From positions 110,099,776 to 110,163,775 of the forward strand of contig OX578146.1 in the NCBI GenBank assembly GCA_951213105.1: a stretch of 64,000 nucleotides of DNA, written 5' to 3'. Within the stretch, counting starts at the first letter, position 1, and each line of letters starts with the position of its first letter. The DNA is from Amaurobius ferox. Taxonomy: Eukaryota; Arthropoda; Arachnida; Araneae; Amaurobiidae. The translations under genes were made by a program, and so were the position numbers. Of the stretch, positions 1 to 12,799 are shown one piece after another. The notes beneath the pieces are model-generated. The model was given only the letters and a program-made list of their open reading frames with translations, ran no database searches and was not told the DNA's origin.

Positions 1-234
1 TTATTAATATGGAGTCATTTTCGTTAATTTGGAGATATTTTCAAAACGTCGCCAGTTTTGGTGATATTGAACCAAATTTATTGCCAAGAACATCAATTGT
101 TTTAAAATAAAATTTTGCTAAACGTTCAAACAGAAATCTACCAAATGAAATTAAAAGAAAAAAGGTAAAAGAATGATTAGTTGGGATTAGCTGTTGTAAT
201 CAGAATTACTACATCTTAACTTGAGAACAACTGT

Positions 235-2678
235 AAAAATCTGATGTGGGCAGCACATGACTTTCCCTGCAGACTTATATTCACGTTCTCTTTATTTTAA
301 TTACATTTAATTCACTTTTAATTCAATTGTCGTTCTCATTTGATAACTGGACTTATTTTCAAAGGTGTCGTAGAGAAAATACGAAAAAACTAAAATATCT
401 CGAGAACGGCTAGTCCTAGTGTAATGGGGTTGGCCTTATTCTTTTCTTCGTTAAAATTACGTATTAAACAAGCACAAGCATTTCATGGATATATTTGAGC
501 ATACGTAGTATTTTATTTTAGATTTTGGCGATTTTTGCAGGCCATTTTGCAAAACAAGGCAGGTTATTTTTTTCCGAATCATATCAAAATCTAATCAGCA
601 CCAGGGTGTCCCACAAGTGATTTACCTACCAAATTTCGTGGAATTCGGTCAATTAGTTTTTCAGCTAGAGTGGATACAAGATTTTGGAGGCCATTTTGCA
701 AAAAAAGGTGGGTTCTTTTATCCCGAATCGTACCCAAAACTAATCAGCACCAGATTCGCCGACAAGTGACTTACCAAATTGTATGAAAGTCGGTCAATTA
801 CTTTTTTAGTTAGAGTGGATACAAAATCTGCACAAACAGACACACAGACAGACACACAGACTCACAGACACACAGACACACACACAGACGTCACGCTAAA
901 ATAGTTTTCTCGTATTCTAGAGGTCTCGAAACGTGTAGATACGTCGAAAACTCGAGTTGCGATTTTCGCCATGATTCCAATACTTTTTCTATACATTACC
1001 ATGTATTGCAGGGAAAGTACTATTCCCTATACATTACCATGTATTGCAGGGAAAGTAGTGATTCCAATACTTTTCCTATACATTACAATGTATTGCAGGG
1101 AAAGTAAAAATCTGATGTGGGCAGCACATGACTTTCCCTGCAGACTTATATCCACGTTCTCTTTATTTTAATTAAATTTAATTCACTTTTAATTCAATTT
1201 TCGTTCTCATTTGGTAACTGGACTTATTTTCAAAGCTGGCGTAGAGAAATACGAAAAACTAAAATATCTCGAGAACGGCTAGTCCTAGTGTAATGGGGTT
1301 GATCTTAGTCTTTTCTTCGTTAAAAATTACGTATAAAACAAGCTTTTAATGGATATATTTGAGCATACGTAGTTTCTTATTTTAAATTTTGAAGATTTTT
1401 GCGGGCCATTTTGCAAAAAGAGCCAGGTTATTTTTTTCCGAATCGTACCAAAATCTAATCAGCACCAGGGTGACCTACAAGCGACTTATCTACAAAATTT
1501 TGTGAAATTCGGTCCATTAGATTTTCAGCTAGAGTGGATACAAGCTTAAGGTGGATACTGGCCATTTTGCAAAAAAAAAGCGGGATCTTTTATCCCAAAT
1601 CGTATCCAAAATTAATCAGCACCAGATTCATCCACAAGTGACTTACCAACCAAATTTTATGAAAATCGGTCAATTAGTTTTTTAGTTAGAGTGGATACAA
1701 AATCTGCACAGACAGACACACAGACAGACACACACACAGACACACACACAGACGTCACGCTAAAAATAGTTTTTCCGTATTCTAGAGGTCTCGAAACGTG
1801 TAGATCCGTCGAAAACTCGAGTTGCGATTTTCGTCATGATTCCAATACTTTCCCTATACATTACCATGTATTGCAGGGAAAGTAAAAATCTGATGTGGGC
1901 AGCACATGACTTTCCCTGCAGACTTATATTCACGTTCTCTTTATTTTAATTACATGTAATTCACTTTTAATTCAATTTTCTTTCTCGTTTGCTAACTGGA
2001 CTCATTTTCAAAGTTGGCGTAGCGGAAAAACAAAAAAACTAAAATATCTCGAGAACGGCTAGTCCTAATGTAATGGGTTTGATATTATTCTTTTCTTCGT
2101 TAAAAATTACGTATTAAACAAGCATTTAATGGATATATTTGAGCATACGTAGCTTTTTAGTTTAGATTTTGACAATTTTTGCGGTCCATTTTGCAAGAAA
2201 AGGCAGGTTATTTTTTTTAGAATCATACCAAAATCTAATCAGCACCAGGGTGACCTATAAGTGACTCATCTACCGAATTTTATGAAATTCGGTCAATTAG
2301 TTTTTCAGCTAGAGTGGATACAAACTTTTGCGGGCCATTTCGCAAAAAAAGGCGGGTTCCTTTATCCCGAATCGTACCCAAAACTAATCAGCACCAGACT
2401 CGTCCACAAGTGACTTACCTTCCAAATTTTGTGAAATTCGGTCAATTACTTTTTTAGTTAGAGTGGATACAATATCTGCACAGACAGACACACAGACAGA
2501 CACACAGACTCACAGACACACAGACACACACACAGACACACACACAGACGTCACGCTAAAATAGTTTTCTCGTATTCTAGAGGTCTCGAAACGTGTAGAT
2601 CCGTCGAAAACTCGAGTTGCGATTTTCGGCATGATTCCAATACTTTCCCTATACATTACCATGTATTGCAGGGAAAGT
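235..2678 (+). repeat. Three head-to-tail units of a hairpin-ended non-autonomous element
   Basis: Units run about 235-1105 (871 bp), 1106-1883 (778 bp) and 1884-2678 (795 bp). Each begins AAAAATCTGATGTGGGCAGC, carries a CAGACA/CACA microsatellite near its right third and ends in an imperfect hairpin CTTTCCCTATACATTACC...TGCAGGGAAAGT. The junctions between units are identical. In unit 1 the terminal hairpin is itself present three times (about 974-1105). There is no transposase-like frame. The terminal hairpin and the concatemer structure recall Helitron/Helentron-derived elements, but no canonical CTRR end is present, so the class is uncertain. Confidence 0.75.
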
Positions 2679-3369
2679 AAAAATATATCGCCACCTCTAT
2701 AATGATGATAGTGATATAAATTGAGATAAAATCTGGAACGCATGGAAAAGTAGAATTAAAATTTTAATTTAAGATATTTTAGGTAGTAAACTATTGTTTT
2801 AAATAATTATTTTTTCTATGCTACGTTGCTGATAGCTGTTTAGAGTTAAATTTTAAGAATTGTTAACAATTGTATCGGATTGAGACAGGAATAACTGCCA
2901 AGTATCGGAATGCAAAAATCAACATTAGCAATAAATAAACTAAAAATCTTAAGGTGATGCAATCTTAAAGTATATTTCATTACTGTTTCCTTTTCGTAAA
3001 TCTGATTAAATCTATATCTGCAGCTAAAGATGCAATATTTTTAATATATGAATAAATGTGTCAAGACACAATTTCAAATACCTTGTTGGGTCCACAATTA
3101 TAAGAAACAAGAGTTTCGTCCCAGTAGTCATGGAAAGTGACGTCCGGCCAGTTCAAAGATCTATGATTGAATTGGAAACTTGGGAAAGTTTTTTATAATG
3201 ATCTCGGACCAACTTGACATTGCTAATAATTGACGCCTGAATTGTAATACGTAATTGACGTCAGAAAAAGTTCAAATTTTGATTTTCGATTTTTCCGAGG
3301 ACCCTTTGATTTATGGTGATTTCCAAAATTAACAAAAATTGCGATACAATTCCTGCTAGCGTGTGTAAA

Positions 3370-3900
3370 AGAAGTAGAGAATGAAAAAGAACATAATGTA
3401 ACAGATTAGTAGTTGTATAAAAAGTAGTATGTAAAAAGTAGTAGATGCATAAAAAGTGGTATGTAAAAAGTAGTAGCTGCATAAAAAGTAGTATGTAAAA
3501 AGTAGTAACTGTATAAAAAGTGGTAGCTGTATAAAAAGTAGTAGCTGTATAAAGTAGCAGCTGTATAAAAAGTAGCAAATGACAAAGGAAGGATGCTAGC
3601 CTGCATAAAGAAGTAGCAAATGCAAAAGTCAGGAAACTAGCCTGCATAACAATTAAAGAATGAGGATGGATACTAGCCTGTATAAAAGTAGAGAATGAGG
3701 AAGTAAGGTTACTAGTCTGTATGAAAAGTAACAAATGAAGAAGTTTACCTGTATGAAAAATGAAGAAGTACTAGCCTGTATAAAAAGTAGAGAATTAGGA
3801 AGACATGATATTAGCTGGTGTAAAAAAGTAGATAGTGAGAAAGACTCGATACTGGCTTATATAAAAATAGTGAACAAGAAAGGAAGGATACTAAGATGGA
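3370..3900. repeat. Minisatellite of GTATAAAAAGTAGTAG-type units
   Basis: A degenerate array of roughly 16-22 bp units (GTATAAAAAGTAGTAGCTG and variants) that fades rightward into longer diverged units containing ACTAGCCTGTATAAAAAGTA. The minus-strand open frames across it are repeat translations, not genes. Confidence 0.85.
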
Positions 3901-4251
3901 ACTGAGAATCGGAGTCATATTTTAAATAGATAAGTTTAAATTTATACGAATTTTATGGTCTAACAAGCACTTTAATTCATTGACAGTTAATAATTTTTGT
4001 GAATATTATTAGTTTGGTTTAAGTAGAGGTATATTAGTATTAATTTATAAAAAAAAATTTCAAAATTGTAAGTGTTTCAAAATGATTTTTATAAAATCAA
4101 CAATTTTCTTTGAACGCAAATTATAACAACTTTCTTCTTATTTAGAGTTTTATTATATTTAAAATAATCAGTATTATTTTGATATATTTATAATTATTTT
4201 TAAAGTGGTTAATTCATTGTTTCATAAACTGTATAATTTTTTCTGTTTCAG

Positions 4252-4335
4252 AACATGAAAGACAGACCTCTTCCTAAACCAGGAACGCTAAAGAAGCAGC
4301 AACGCGATTCCCATATTTATGACAGTGCTCAGTGA
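4252..4335 (+). CDS. Terminal coding exon of an upstream gene, possibly a neighbouring sDscam
   Basis: A polypyrimidine-rich acceptor (TTTTTTCTGTTTCAG) at 4237-4251 is followed by 27 codons and a TGA at 4333-4335. Only one of the three frames is open, so the entry phase is 0. The peptide begins NMKDRPLPKPG, is basic and proline-rich, and ends HIYDSAQ, with a single tyrosine near the C-terminus. It looks like the end of a cytoplasmic tail. RPLPKP resembles an SH3 ligand but lacks the last proline of the class I consensus. Its position just 5' of an sDscam-type array fits the tandem clustering of these genes, so a neighbouring sDscam tail is the leading guess. Nothing in 27 residues proves the family. 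Upstream exons are outside the window. Confidence 0.5.
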   Translation, partial: NMKDRPLPKPGTLKKQQRDSHIYDSAQ

Positions 4336-5160
4336 AAATACTAGGCAATCAATTAGTAATCAATGTGGCCGGTGATTCTGCACCAAGAAGACTAAGAAAC
4401 GTTTAGAACTTTAAAAAACTTTGTCTTCGAACTGTGTTTCAAAGCAAAATGTGAAGGACAAACAAAAATCTAAATAAAAAAAAGATTTTTGGTACCAGTC
4501 AAACTATGACTGTGGTACGTTGAAGCCAGAAAGACACGAATTGTGAATTGCAAGATACCCAAAAGTGTTCTTCGTATTGAAGCTAGAGAAGGACAATATT
4601 CTCAAGTAACGTGTATGTGTGATTCTAAAATATGCAAATAGACACTGTATGTGCTACTACAAGAAGTATTATCCGATTATAATAGTACTGCAATTACCTT
4701 TATAAGGATTTTGCCTGATCATGTTTTGTTAATATAAAGAATATTTTGATTTAAAATATCTTTCGTAAATAACGGCATGTGAGTAAGCATACCAATTTAT
4801 AGAAATTTTTATTTTTTACTGAATTCTCAAGAACGTACAGGAATAAAATAATATCACTCTGTAGCAAACAAAAACATGATTGAGTTCTGAGTTGTAGTCA
4901 GTTTGACTGCAATTTAACTGCAATAGTAAGGCATAATTTTGATACAGAGTGTCGAAAAACTTTTGCAACAAAATATGCAGAAAAATTTCCAATCTAATTT
5001 GAGAGAATTTCAAAAAATTTTTTAGATAATGAACAAAATAGTAGCCAACATTGGATGTCGATTTTTAAATAATGTTTCATTCTAATAAGTTAATTATTAT
5101 ACACTATTTGTTTTCCTATATTAGAAATATTCTCGTTTCATAAATATATATAGAATAAAG
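4336..5160 (+). other. Probable 3' UTR with candidate poly(A) signals
   Basis: Non-coding sequence after the TGA at 4333. AATAAA hexamers lie at 4473-4478 and 5154-5159, and either could define the transcript end. Beyond them the sequence is AT-rich with no further structure. Confidence 0.4.
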
Positions 5161-5199
5161 TACCAATACTTGCATACAAGATTAATATTGGCATGCTAC

Positions 5200-8100
5200 T
5201 GGGGGTTTGTTTATATAATGAATTCCAAAAAAGTCTGAGAATTCAACGATAGTTTTTGACAATTAATGCATAAAATTGTCAGCATTTGCTGCCAATATTT
5301 AATTTATGTTTGATGACGAAAGGTTAATTAATATATATGATATGTGTTCTTATACTACACATATTCATGGTTTATCAAAATATATATTGAATTCAATATT
5401 CATATTGGTACACATTTAGATCAATCTTGGCTTGTTACTGGGCTTTTAAATAACAAAAGTGTAAGAACGCCTCTATTTTTAAAATTATTCGAAGACAATT
5501 TCTCTTTAAGATATTCATTACATTAAGTGTATTTGTTTGTAATTAACAATTACCCCAGTTATTTTTTCATATAACAAGGTAACATTTTAAAAGTAATAAT
5601 TATTTTTTTCAATTATGCAATTTCATTAATTTCAATTTCTTTTGGTTATATACTTCTTTAAATATTAATGATATGCTAGACTACGTTTTCTTAACCTATT
5701 ATTAAACAACGGACTTCTTTGGTTATGTCAGACCACTAAACACATATTACCTGTAATTCAATTAATAAACAATAAGCCAAGCATAGATAAAAATTGCAAT
5801 TGATTTAGAATAGCTGAATAGGTAATAACATCATGAAATTAAGTATGTTCTTATGCTGTTTCATGGTATGCAAAAACTATTTTCAAGATAATTAATTTAT
5901 TTATTGTATTACAGAAAATTCAGATTATAAATTATCAATTGTGACATTGAATGTAACAGTTTAATACATAAATTGAGATATAAAATCCTTTTAATATATT
6001 ATTAGTAAATATTTTTCATTTACAATATTTTCCAAATAACTAAAATCTTTTAAACAAACTACTAACTAGGATTAAACATTTAAAAGGATTCATAATGCTT
6101 TTTAAAAGTGGAATTGGCGTTAAAATGTTTTAAAAACAGTTTTTTACTGGAATTTACACTTTTAAAAATAAAATTTGTAGAACTTCAATCTTTCCAGTCA
6201 CTTTAATTTACAGGGTGGTCGAAAACTCGAGCCCATTAAATTTTAAAATCAAATCATATAATGTACTGAGAAATAAAAATAGCAGATTTTTTCAGTTAGG
6301 GCGCACTAGTATACCCTAAAATGTACATAAGAAGTATCGTCTGCTGTTTTTAATACTGAAGACCTCTGTTTACAGACCTCTGTTTTATGAATAGAAGAAT
6401 ATGGCGTTTCCCAAAAGTGAATTAATTTTTTCAGAACAATATTTCTCTAGACATTTCATTTAATATGCCTAAAAAGTTTCAAATGTATTGCTTTTATAGT
6501 ATATATATATATATATTCCCAACAATTGATATTTCATATTATAGGATAATTATAAATGTTTTGTAAATGAAAAGTTGAAGTCAATAACATAGTTCTTATA
6601 AATTCAATATAATATAAACAATTATAATGTTTGCTATATATTTCAGAAATCTTTCAAATAAAATAATCTATAAAAGTTCAGATATAAATTTTTCTTTTCG
6701 AAGTCAGACTACTTGCAATTATTGTAGATTATTTGAATATGTTGTAGGAACACATTTTGAATTAAGTATCGCCGTTTCTTTTTAAATTTAAAATTTTCTT
6801 GACACGGCTCATTCAAAACGTAACTCACTTTGTTATGCATTCAAATTAATTAGTAAATATAATTGTTTTTGAGAAAATTAGTAAATATTATGCTCACATG
6901 GTTTTGGCAAAATCACAATTCTTACTATGCATATCTCAAGGTCGATATATGACAATCTATATGAATCTGTCTTGGAAGTTCTAAACTTTTTTTTTGAAAA
7001 ACTTTAATGCATTTTTTTATAAATTCCGGTTATAAGGAATGCATATCCTTTCAGATTTTTGCCCGTTAAAACGTCCAATATATACTTTTGCTAGCTATAT
7101 AGAAGTAATTATGTAAAATAGAAATTGAGAACTCATAATATTGAAAATATTAATTTTAGCTGAAAAATTTCATTAATGATATATTTAATATTAAAATAAA
7201 ATAAACTGATGTATTTCCTCCTACTATGGTATTGCATATTTGTATATTATATACGCATATTTGTGTTTGTAAATGACTTCTGAAATTGTGAATAACTGTC
7301 TGATTTCCTTTTAACACTGTATTTCACATAAACAAATTTGTGTACAATATTTTCTCCAGAATTCTTCAAACTTTAAGTGATTGTTATGAAATTCATAATG
7401 CATTCATATTTTGTGCATGAAACCAAGAAATTTTATTTATATTTTTGACATTTCACTAAAGATTTAGCACCGTCCTCATAAATGTAAGAATATGGAAATT
7501 ACATACATGAAAATTGCATGATAAAAGAATTATGCATTTCATAAGCGACAAGGCTGACACATATGCAAGATACGTAATGAACATATGCGTAATGAACATA
7601 TAAAGTCCATAAGTTTTGTACTGAACTTTGCTCCTTTTTATAAATATTTGGTAGGTGCTTTTAGACTGATTAGATTTGTTCTTAGGACAAATCTTCAATC
7701 GATGCTATTTGAATTTCTTACCGTTTATGTTGTGTAGATTGATCCAATTGAAAACTGATTATTGTATGTAGGTATTAAAAGGTAAAGTACAAATGTACAT
7801 TCAAAAATGATTATTAGTACCATACTTTTTCATCTGAATGCTTATGATAAAAGAACTTTTTCGTCTAGTAAATTTGTAATGGTTCAAAGAAATTTTGATG
7901 GGCAAATTTTATATAATTTTGCTGCTAGTAATTTAATAACAGCATTTTTATTTATCTTTCTCATATTTTCTTAATAGAAAACATAGAAAATTTGATGTTT
8001 CCTGTGCAGCATATAAGTATAAGCAGTTGGTATTGGTTTACTAAATCTGCATAGAAAAATTAAAATAATAGAAATATTTGATCATTCCTACGCAGCGTAT

Positions 8101-9170
8101 GAGTATAAGCAGCTGGTATTGCTATTTCTTTACTGAATCTACTTAATTGGAGATAATTCAAGGTAAATTAACCTTTCCTATTGAAAATCTTAGTATTCTT
8201 TGGTGCACTCGATAGTTCATTACTATTTAATTATTCTGTTTAAATTGATATCTTTTTATTTTTTTTAGTTGCGAAGTTTATGAAAATCTGATTAATTTGC
8301 CGAGTCTGTTTCTTGAAAAAATTTGATGATATGATCTATAGCTTTAAAACGAAATAGCAAAACAATATTCTGATAAAATATGCTAATACACTTTTGTATG
8401 CTCTTAAGTGCATTTTGATGTTACAACATATTTTCTAGATGTATGATTATTCACAGAAATTTGAAAAACCTAATCTCGTGCTCTTAACTAATTTCCTATC
8501 TATTACGAAATCAGCTCACTATTTTTCGAAAAGCTCATTGTTTGCTCATTCCATAACAGTACTTAGACCATCATAGAGAATATGATATTAATTCCATGAT
8601 ATTAAGTATAAGTATAATGTAATGAGCATGAAGTTATGTAACAAATTACTTCCTATATATCCGCCTGCAGCACTTGCACTCATAATATATATGTCCACTT
8701 TCGGACCACGCAGCTATCTTTATCAAGATTATTAATTATTATATGACCTCTTCCGAAGGAAATATAATTATTTTAACATAGCCAAACAAAATGTAGTTCA
8801 TTTATGACACCTTAGAACCCTTGATAAAATTATTCTGTCCTACGAATGATAAAATTTACTGTATTTTGAAGCAAGAATATTAAATTGATAATTTCCACAA
8901 AGCTACTAAAATTATTATAGAAATTTAACAAACTTAATTTTACGAGATTGAATTATAGTCAATTTGACAACGTTTTCCAAAAATCGTAACGTTGGCGTGT
9001 AAATTGTGCAAGTTGTGTTGTGTTAGTGTGTAAATTTTCGAAAAGATGTGAAAAATTTACAAAAGTAGAAGGACGAAAAAAATCTATAATTTCTCAGAAA
9101 GTGGGGGTTCTAAAAGTTGATATAGTCCATCAACCAATCAGATTTCTTGTTCAGCTTTACACAAATAACT
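5200..9170. other. AT-rich intergenic DNA, nothing recognised
   Basis: No Ig-like exon, splice-bounded frame, RNA gene or TIR-bounded element was found on either strand. There is a small imperfect duplication at about 7985-8150 (CAGCATATAAGTATAAGCAG and CAGCGTATGAGTATAAGCAG). Confidence 0.5.
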
Positions 9171-9172
9171 GG

Positions 9173-9174
<2 letters not shown>

Positions 9175-9260
<86 letters not shown>

Positions 9261-9288
9261 TATATATATATAGTATATATATATATAG

Positions 9289-9319
<31 letters not shown>
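9175..9319. repeat. (AT)n microsatellite
   Basis: About 145 bp of TA/AT dinucleotide interrupted by evenly spaced TATAGTATA steps near the right end. Open frames through it (YIYIYI) are artefacts. Confidence 0.98.
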
Positions 9320-9801
9320 TAAGAGATACAAATTAATTTTATATATGATCTAGGGGTAAAACTTATCATTCTACGGTGGTCTCAAATACTGTTATACGTT
9401 ACAATGATTCCTTCAAACTCACGACTGTGCTCAAGATCAAATATCTTAAAACTTATGCTACGTTCTGATGCTTATGTATACTATATGTTAAAACCAAAGG
9501 TCTTGGTTAAAACAAGGTGCTGGTAAATAAATCATATTTTCAGAATTCCTTTTTACACTGTAAATGCAATAAGCGTACCTAAAAAATAATGCATTGATAT
9601 CTTAGAAAATATATGTAAATAATTAAATTCGAAATCAAAGATATAACACTTACTTTTATAAACCTAACATTATTATTTTGTATATTTACTTTATTAAAAT
9701 TTTTTGCTATATATTCAATGTTATTTGTTTTCTGTTACATGACATGTTTTAATGAGTTAATTGAATGGTACGCGTAGCTCTATATAATGCAAACGTCTAT
9801 G

Positions 9802-10250
9802 AATATAAAGCGCATTTGTGAAACAATTCTAGTTCAAAATTTTTGCATATTAAATATAAGGAATTGATAATTTTGTTCTGAATGCTTAAATAAGCTTAAA
9901 TGAAGCTTGAATGACGCTTAAAATGTTTAGGATTGAAAGTTCGTATAAGTATAAATGCTTAGTGTATATTGCTTATTAAATTACCCTATCATCTTAGTTT
10001 AAAGTTTTGTAAAGTAAGTCAAAGGAATTACCTACATGGCTGGATTCCTGTAGCTGGTAGCAGAACTTAACACTGCGTCCATACATAATTACTTTGAAAA
10101 TAAAGCGCATTTGGGAAACAATATTTCTCAGCGTTTTTACATCTTACACATAAGGAATTGAAAATTTTTGTTCTGAATGCTTAAATAAGCTTAAATAAAG
10201 CTTGAATGACGCTTAAAAAAATTTAGGATTGAAGGTTTGTATAAGTATAA
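9802..10250. repeat. Direct duplication of a ~155 bp segment
   Basis: Segments 9802-9960 and 10097-10250 are related copies in the same orientation. Both contain AAAGCGCATTTG, GTTCTGAATGCTTAAATAAG and AAGCTTGAATGACGCTTAAA. The roughly 135 bp between them is unrelated. There is no coding frame. Confidence 0.8.
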
Positions 10251-10733
10251 ACATTATTCAATTTAAACAAATTAAAATAGTGAGCTTGTGTAAGTGACAA
10301 GTATTTGCATTATATACTTGCAGTTTAATTTACTGTTTCTTTAAATTTTTAAAACCATGTCATGTCTTAGAATATTTTTACATATTAATATATGGATTTA
10401 ACAAATATTTTAATATATGTTTGACAATAATGTTTTATATGAATAATAATTTACATTGTTAGATGTTTTTGAAAAAATAACAAAGGTAGATAAATATCTT
10501 GGGAAAACACACTACAGATAACCAAGTTCATCTTTTTCAGACATACAGAGACATTAAAGATGATTGGGCAGTTTTACATGGGTTATATGATAGTGTTAAT
10601 TTATATTTAAATGCCTATGTCTAATTGATAATGAAATATAAAATTCTTCTTGTTTGTTAATCAAGCTTTCTTCAAGCAACGTGCATGTATCATAAATAAA
10701 TATGTGTAGATCATTTATTTAATTTTTTGACAC

Positions 10734-11144
10734 AATCAGATGACTGTCAACGGACCCACCGTGCTGAAAACACCGGTTCTCGTTAGATCACCAAAGTCAA
10801 GCAGCATCGGGGGCGGTTAGTACTTGGGTGGGTGACCACCTGGAAATACCGCCTGCTGTTGGCACATTTCGGAAGCGGTAGCCCGGTGGTTTGCGCGCTG
10901 GATTTGCACGCTGCCACATCTGCCGCCGTGTTCATGCGGAGTACGACCACGTTAAACATGTGGGTCCGTAAGTCCTTCCGAGAGGTTGGTGGTAGGGGAA
11001 GGAGGGTACGGTCTCTGTGGATGCCTCCCCTAATGGGTTCCGGTCTAAATTGGGTGGCACTTCCCGCCCGTCCAAACGGTTACCTTACACTTTTCTGGTA
11101 GGTCGGACGGTCTAGGTCTCAACAACAACAACAATCAGGTGACT
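10734..11144 (+). repeat. 5S rRNA-headed SINE with target-site duplications
   Basis: Bases 10746-10863 are a near full-length 5S rRNA-like sequence: CACCGGTTCTCG, the A-box-like AAGTCAAGCAGC at 10794-10805, and GGTTAGTACTTGGGTGGG (C box) at 10815-10832. It runs into a SINE body (10864-11132) that matches the copies at 25168-25453 and 46730-47000, and it ends in a (CAA)n tail. The whole unit is flanked by 12-bp direct repeats, AATCAGATGACT (10734-10745) and AATCAGGTGACT (11133-11144). The body has lost the tRNA B-box present in the 25.2 kb copy. It is therefore a retroposed chimera and not a functional 5S gene. Confidence 0.85.
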
Positions 11145-12790
11145 CCCATAATTTTGTTTACGATATTAAATAATATTGTTTATTAATATCAACGATTTAT
11201 AGATTATTGGAGAAAAAGTCTAATTTCATAATATAAAAATTTTAAGCATATAATTTTAGTTGGTCTTCTTATTCAACTCACTTCAATCTACGGAAAAATC
11301 ATAAATTGAAGTTATATGCGAATTAAAAATTTTTGTAAGAAAGAAAACGTTTACTAATTTTTAATTGCACTCTGGGTGTATTTTAGGAGGGACTCAATTA
11401 TATGTATGCAAAATTTAGTTCACTATTTAAAATAAAATGAGTATAATATTATAGAAGTACAATCCATTGAATGTCAGAGCAATCCATTTTATGATTTTGT
11501 TTGTTGAATGTTTGATAAAATAGAGACTGTATATAAAGTGCATTTATGAATCCCCCTGAGCTTGTTACCAGTGTGAATGGTTTTGTAAAATAAAGGAAGC
11601 TTCTCTTTTAAACCTCTGCATGGTACTTTATTTAAAGATATACATGTTATTGCAATCTCTTGATATTTATTTTCCTCTGTTCTTTGATGTATCAAAAGAA
11701 AAAATAACTTTTACAGGTTTTAAAACCAATTGTCATAGCAGCGAAACGAGCTTTCAGGTTAAGTTAACCGAGTGTGATCCTGACAACAAACTTGACAACT
11801 TGTGATGCATTTGAAAAAATATCGCCAATTTGGCGACTTTTGGTAACTTTCAGAACGTTTGAAAATTAAATATGGAAATAATATTTTCAGCGGTTTCTTG
11901 AATTTACGATTTATAAGCAGCCAAATGGATTGCTTCAGTTTCAGGGATTATTTCCAATACGCAAGAGCTTTTCTTATATAGTATTATGCGATTGAGACAT
12001 TTTGTTAAAATAAAGTTTATGCAAAATTCTAATATAAACACACATACATATGTGAAGTCAAGTAAAATATCGAAGCATGAGCAAGGTAAAATAAAGGTCC
12101 AAAAATATAACAATTTAATTGGGTGTCTTTGAGTTAAAAAGTTTAAGAAACACTACTTCTAGACCATCCCCACCTACGGTGCCTCGTTATCAAGACAGAC
12201 CTGCTACATTGTAGAAATATGCACTCATCTGTCTAACTGGATGAACAAATAAATACAACTGTCCTATTAGATGAAGAAATCCAGCTGTCTTGTCGGAAGT
12301 AGAAAGTTTTCTTATCAAATTAGGAATTTATAAAAAAAAAAATTCTTTGATCGACGCTTGAAGATCTTGGACTAAATTATTTTTGCGTTTTACAGTTTTT
12401 TATGCACATAAAAACTACCTTGATCAGGAGCTAGAGTTTAAAGTGGATTTCGAATTCGTATGGGCACAATTAAAAGTGCAATGGATATACTATTACGCTA
12501 TAAACATAATATTACACTACTATTACACTATGATTATATTTTAATAATATGAGCACAGCTATGACTATGCGATGCATACACTACACAGGGATATACAATC
12601 ATATACAGCATTCAATTTTATGGATATGAAGGTTCCAGTGGATTGTTTTTACCACATATGGGCTTTACAGCTCTAAAAAAGTCGTATGTGTCTAGATGCA
12701 TATATTTGCAACTCTAAGAAATATTTTGTTAGACGGGGTTTTTTTGCCTCGGAAAACTTTATTTTCTAAAAGAAAATAATTGAATTTCCC
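11145..12790. other. AT-rich intergenic DNA, nothing recognised
   Basis: No supported gene or element was found. Short open frames here lack splice or homology support. Confidence 0.45.
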
Positions 12791-12799
12791 CTTTTTTAA

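Larger units (their letters stand above)
1..4251 (+). other. Probable last intron of the upstream gene, repeat-filled
   Basis: No Ig exon or other convincing coding segment is visible before the acceptor at 4250-4251. The stretch holds a three-unit tandem repeat array (235-2678), unremarkable AT-rich DNA (2680-3360) and a minisatellite (3370-3900). Treating it as an intron is an inference from the terminal exon that follows. The open frames in it are translations of repeats. Confidence 0.4.

Noticed and set aside
3261..3734. 157-codon minus-strand frame
   Set aside because: It mostly covers the minisatellite, and its composition (repeated LLLYTATTFYT words) is repeat-derived.
9020..9369. Open frames made of repeated YI dipeptides on both strands
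   Set aside because: They are translations of the (AT)n microsatellite at 9175-9319.
10746..10863. Functional 5S rRNA gene
   Set aside because: The sequence is substituted relative to a normal 5S gene, is fused to a SINE body and lies inside a target-site duplication.
10832..11101. Protein-coding frame across the 10.9 kb SINE, and similar frames at 25162-25452 and 46496-46816
   Set aside because: They cover all or part of repeats and read through 5S/tRNA-derived sequence.
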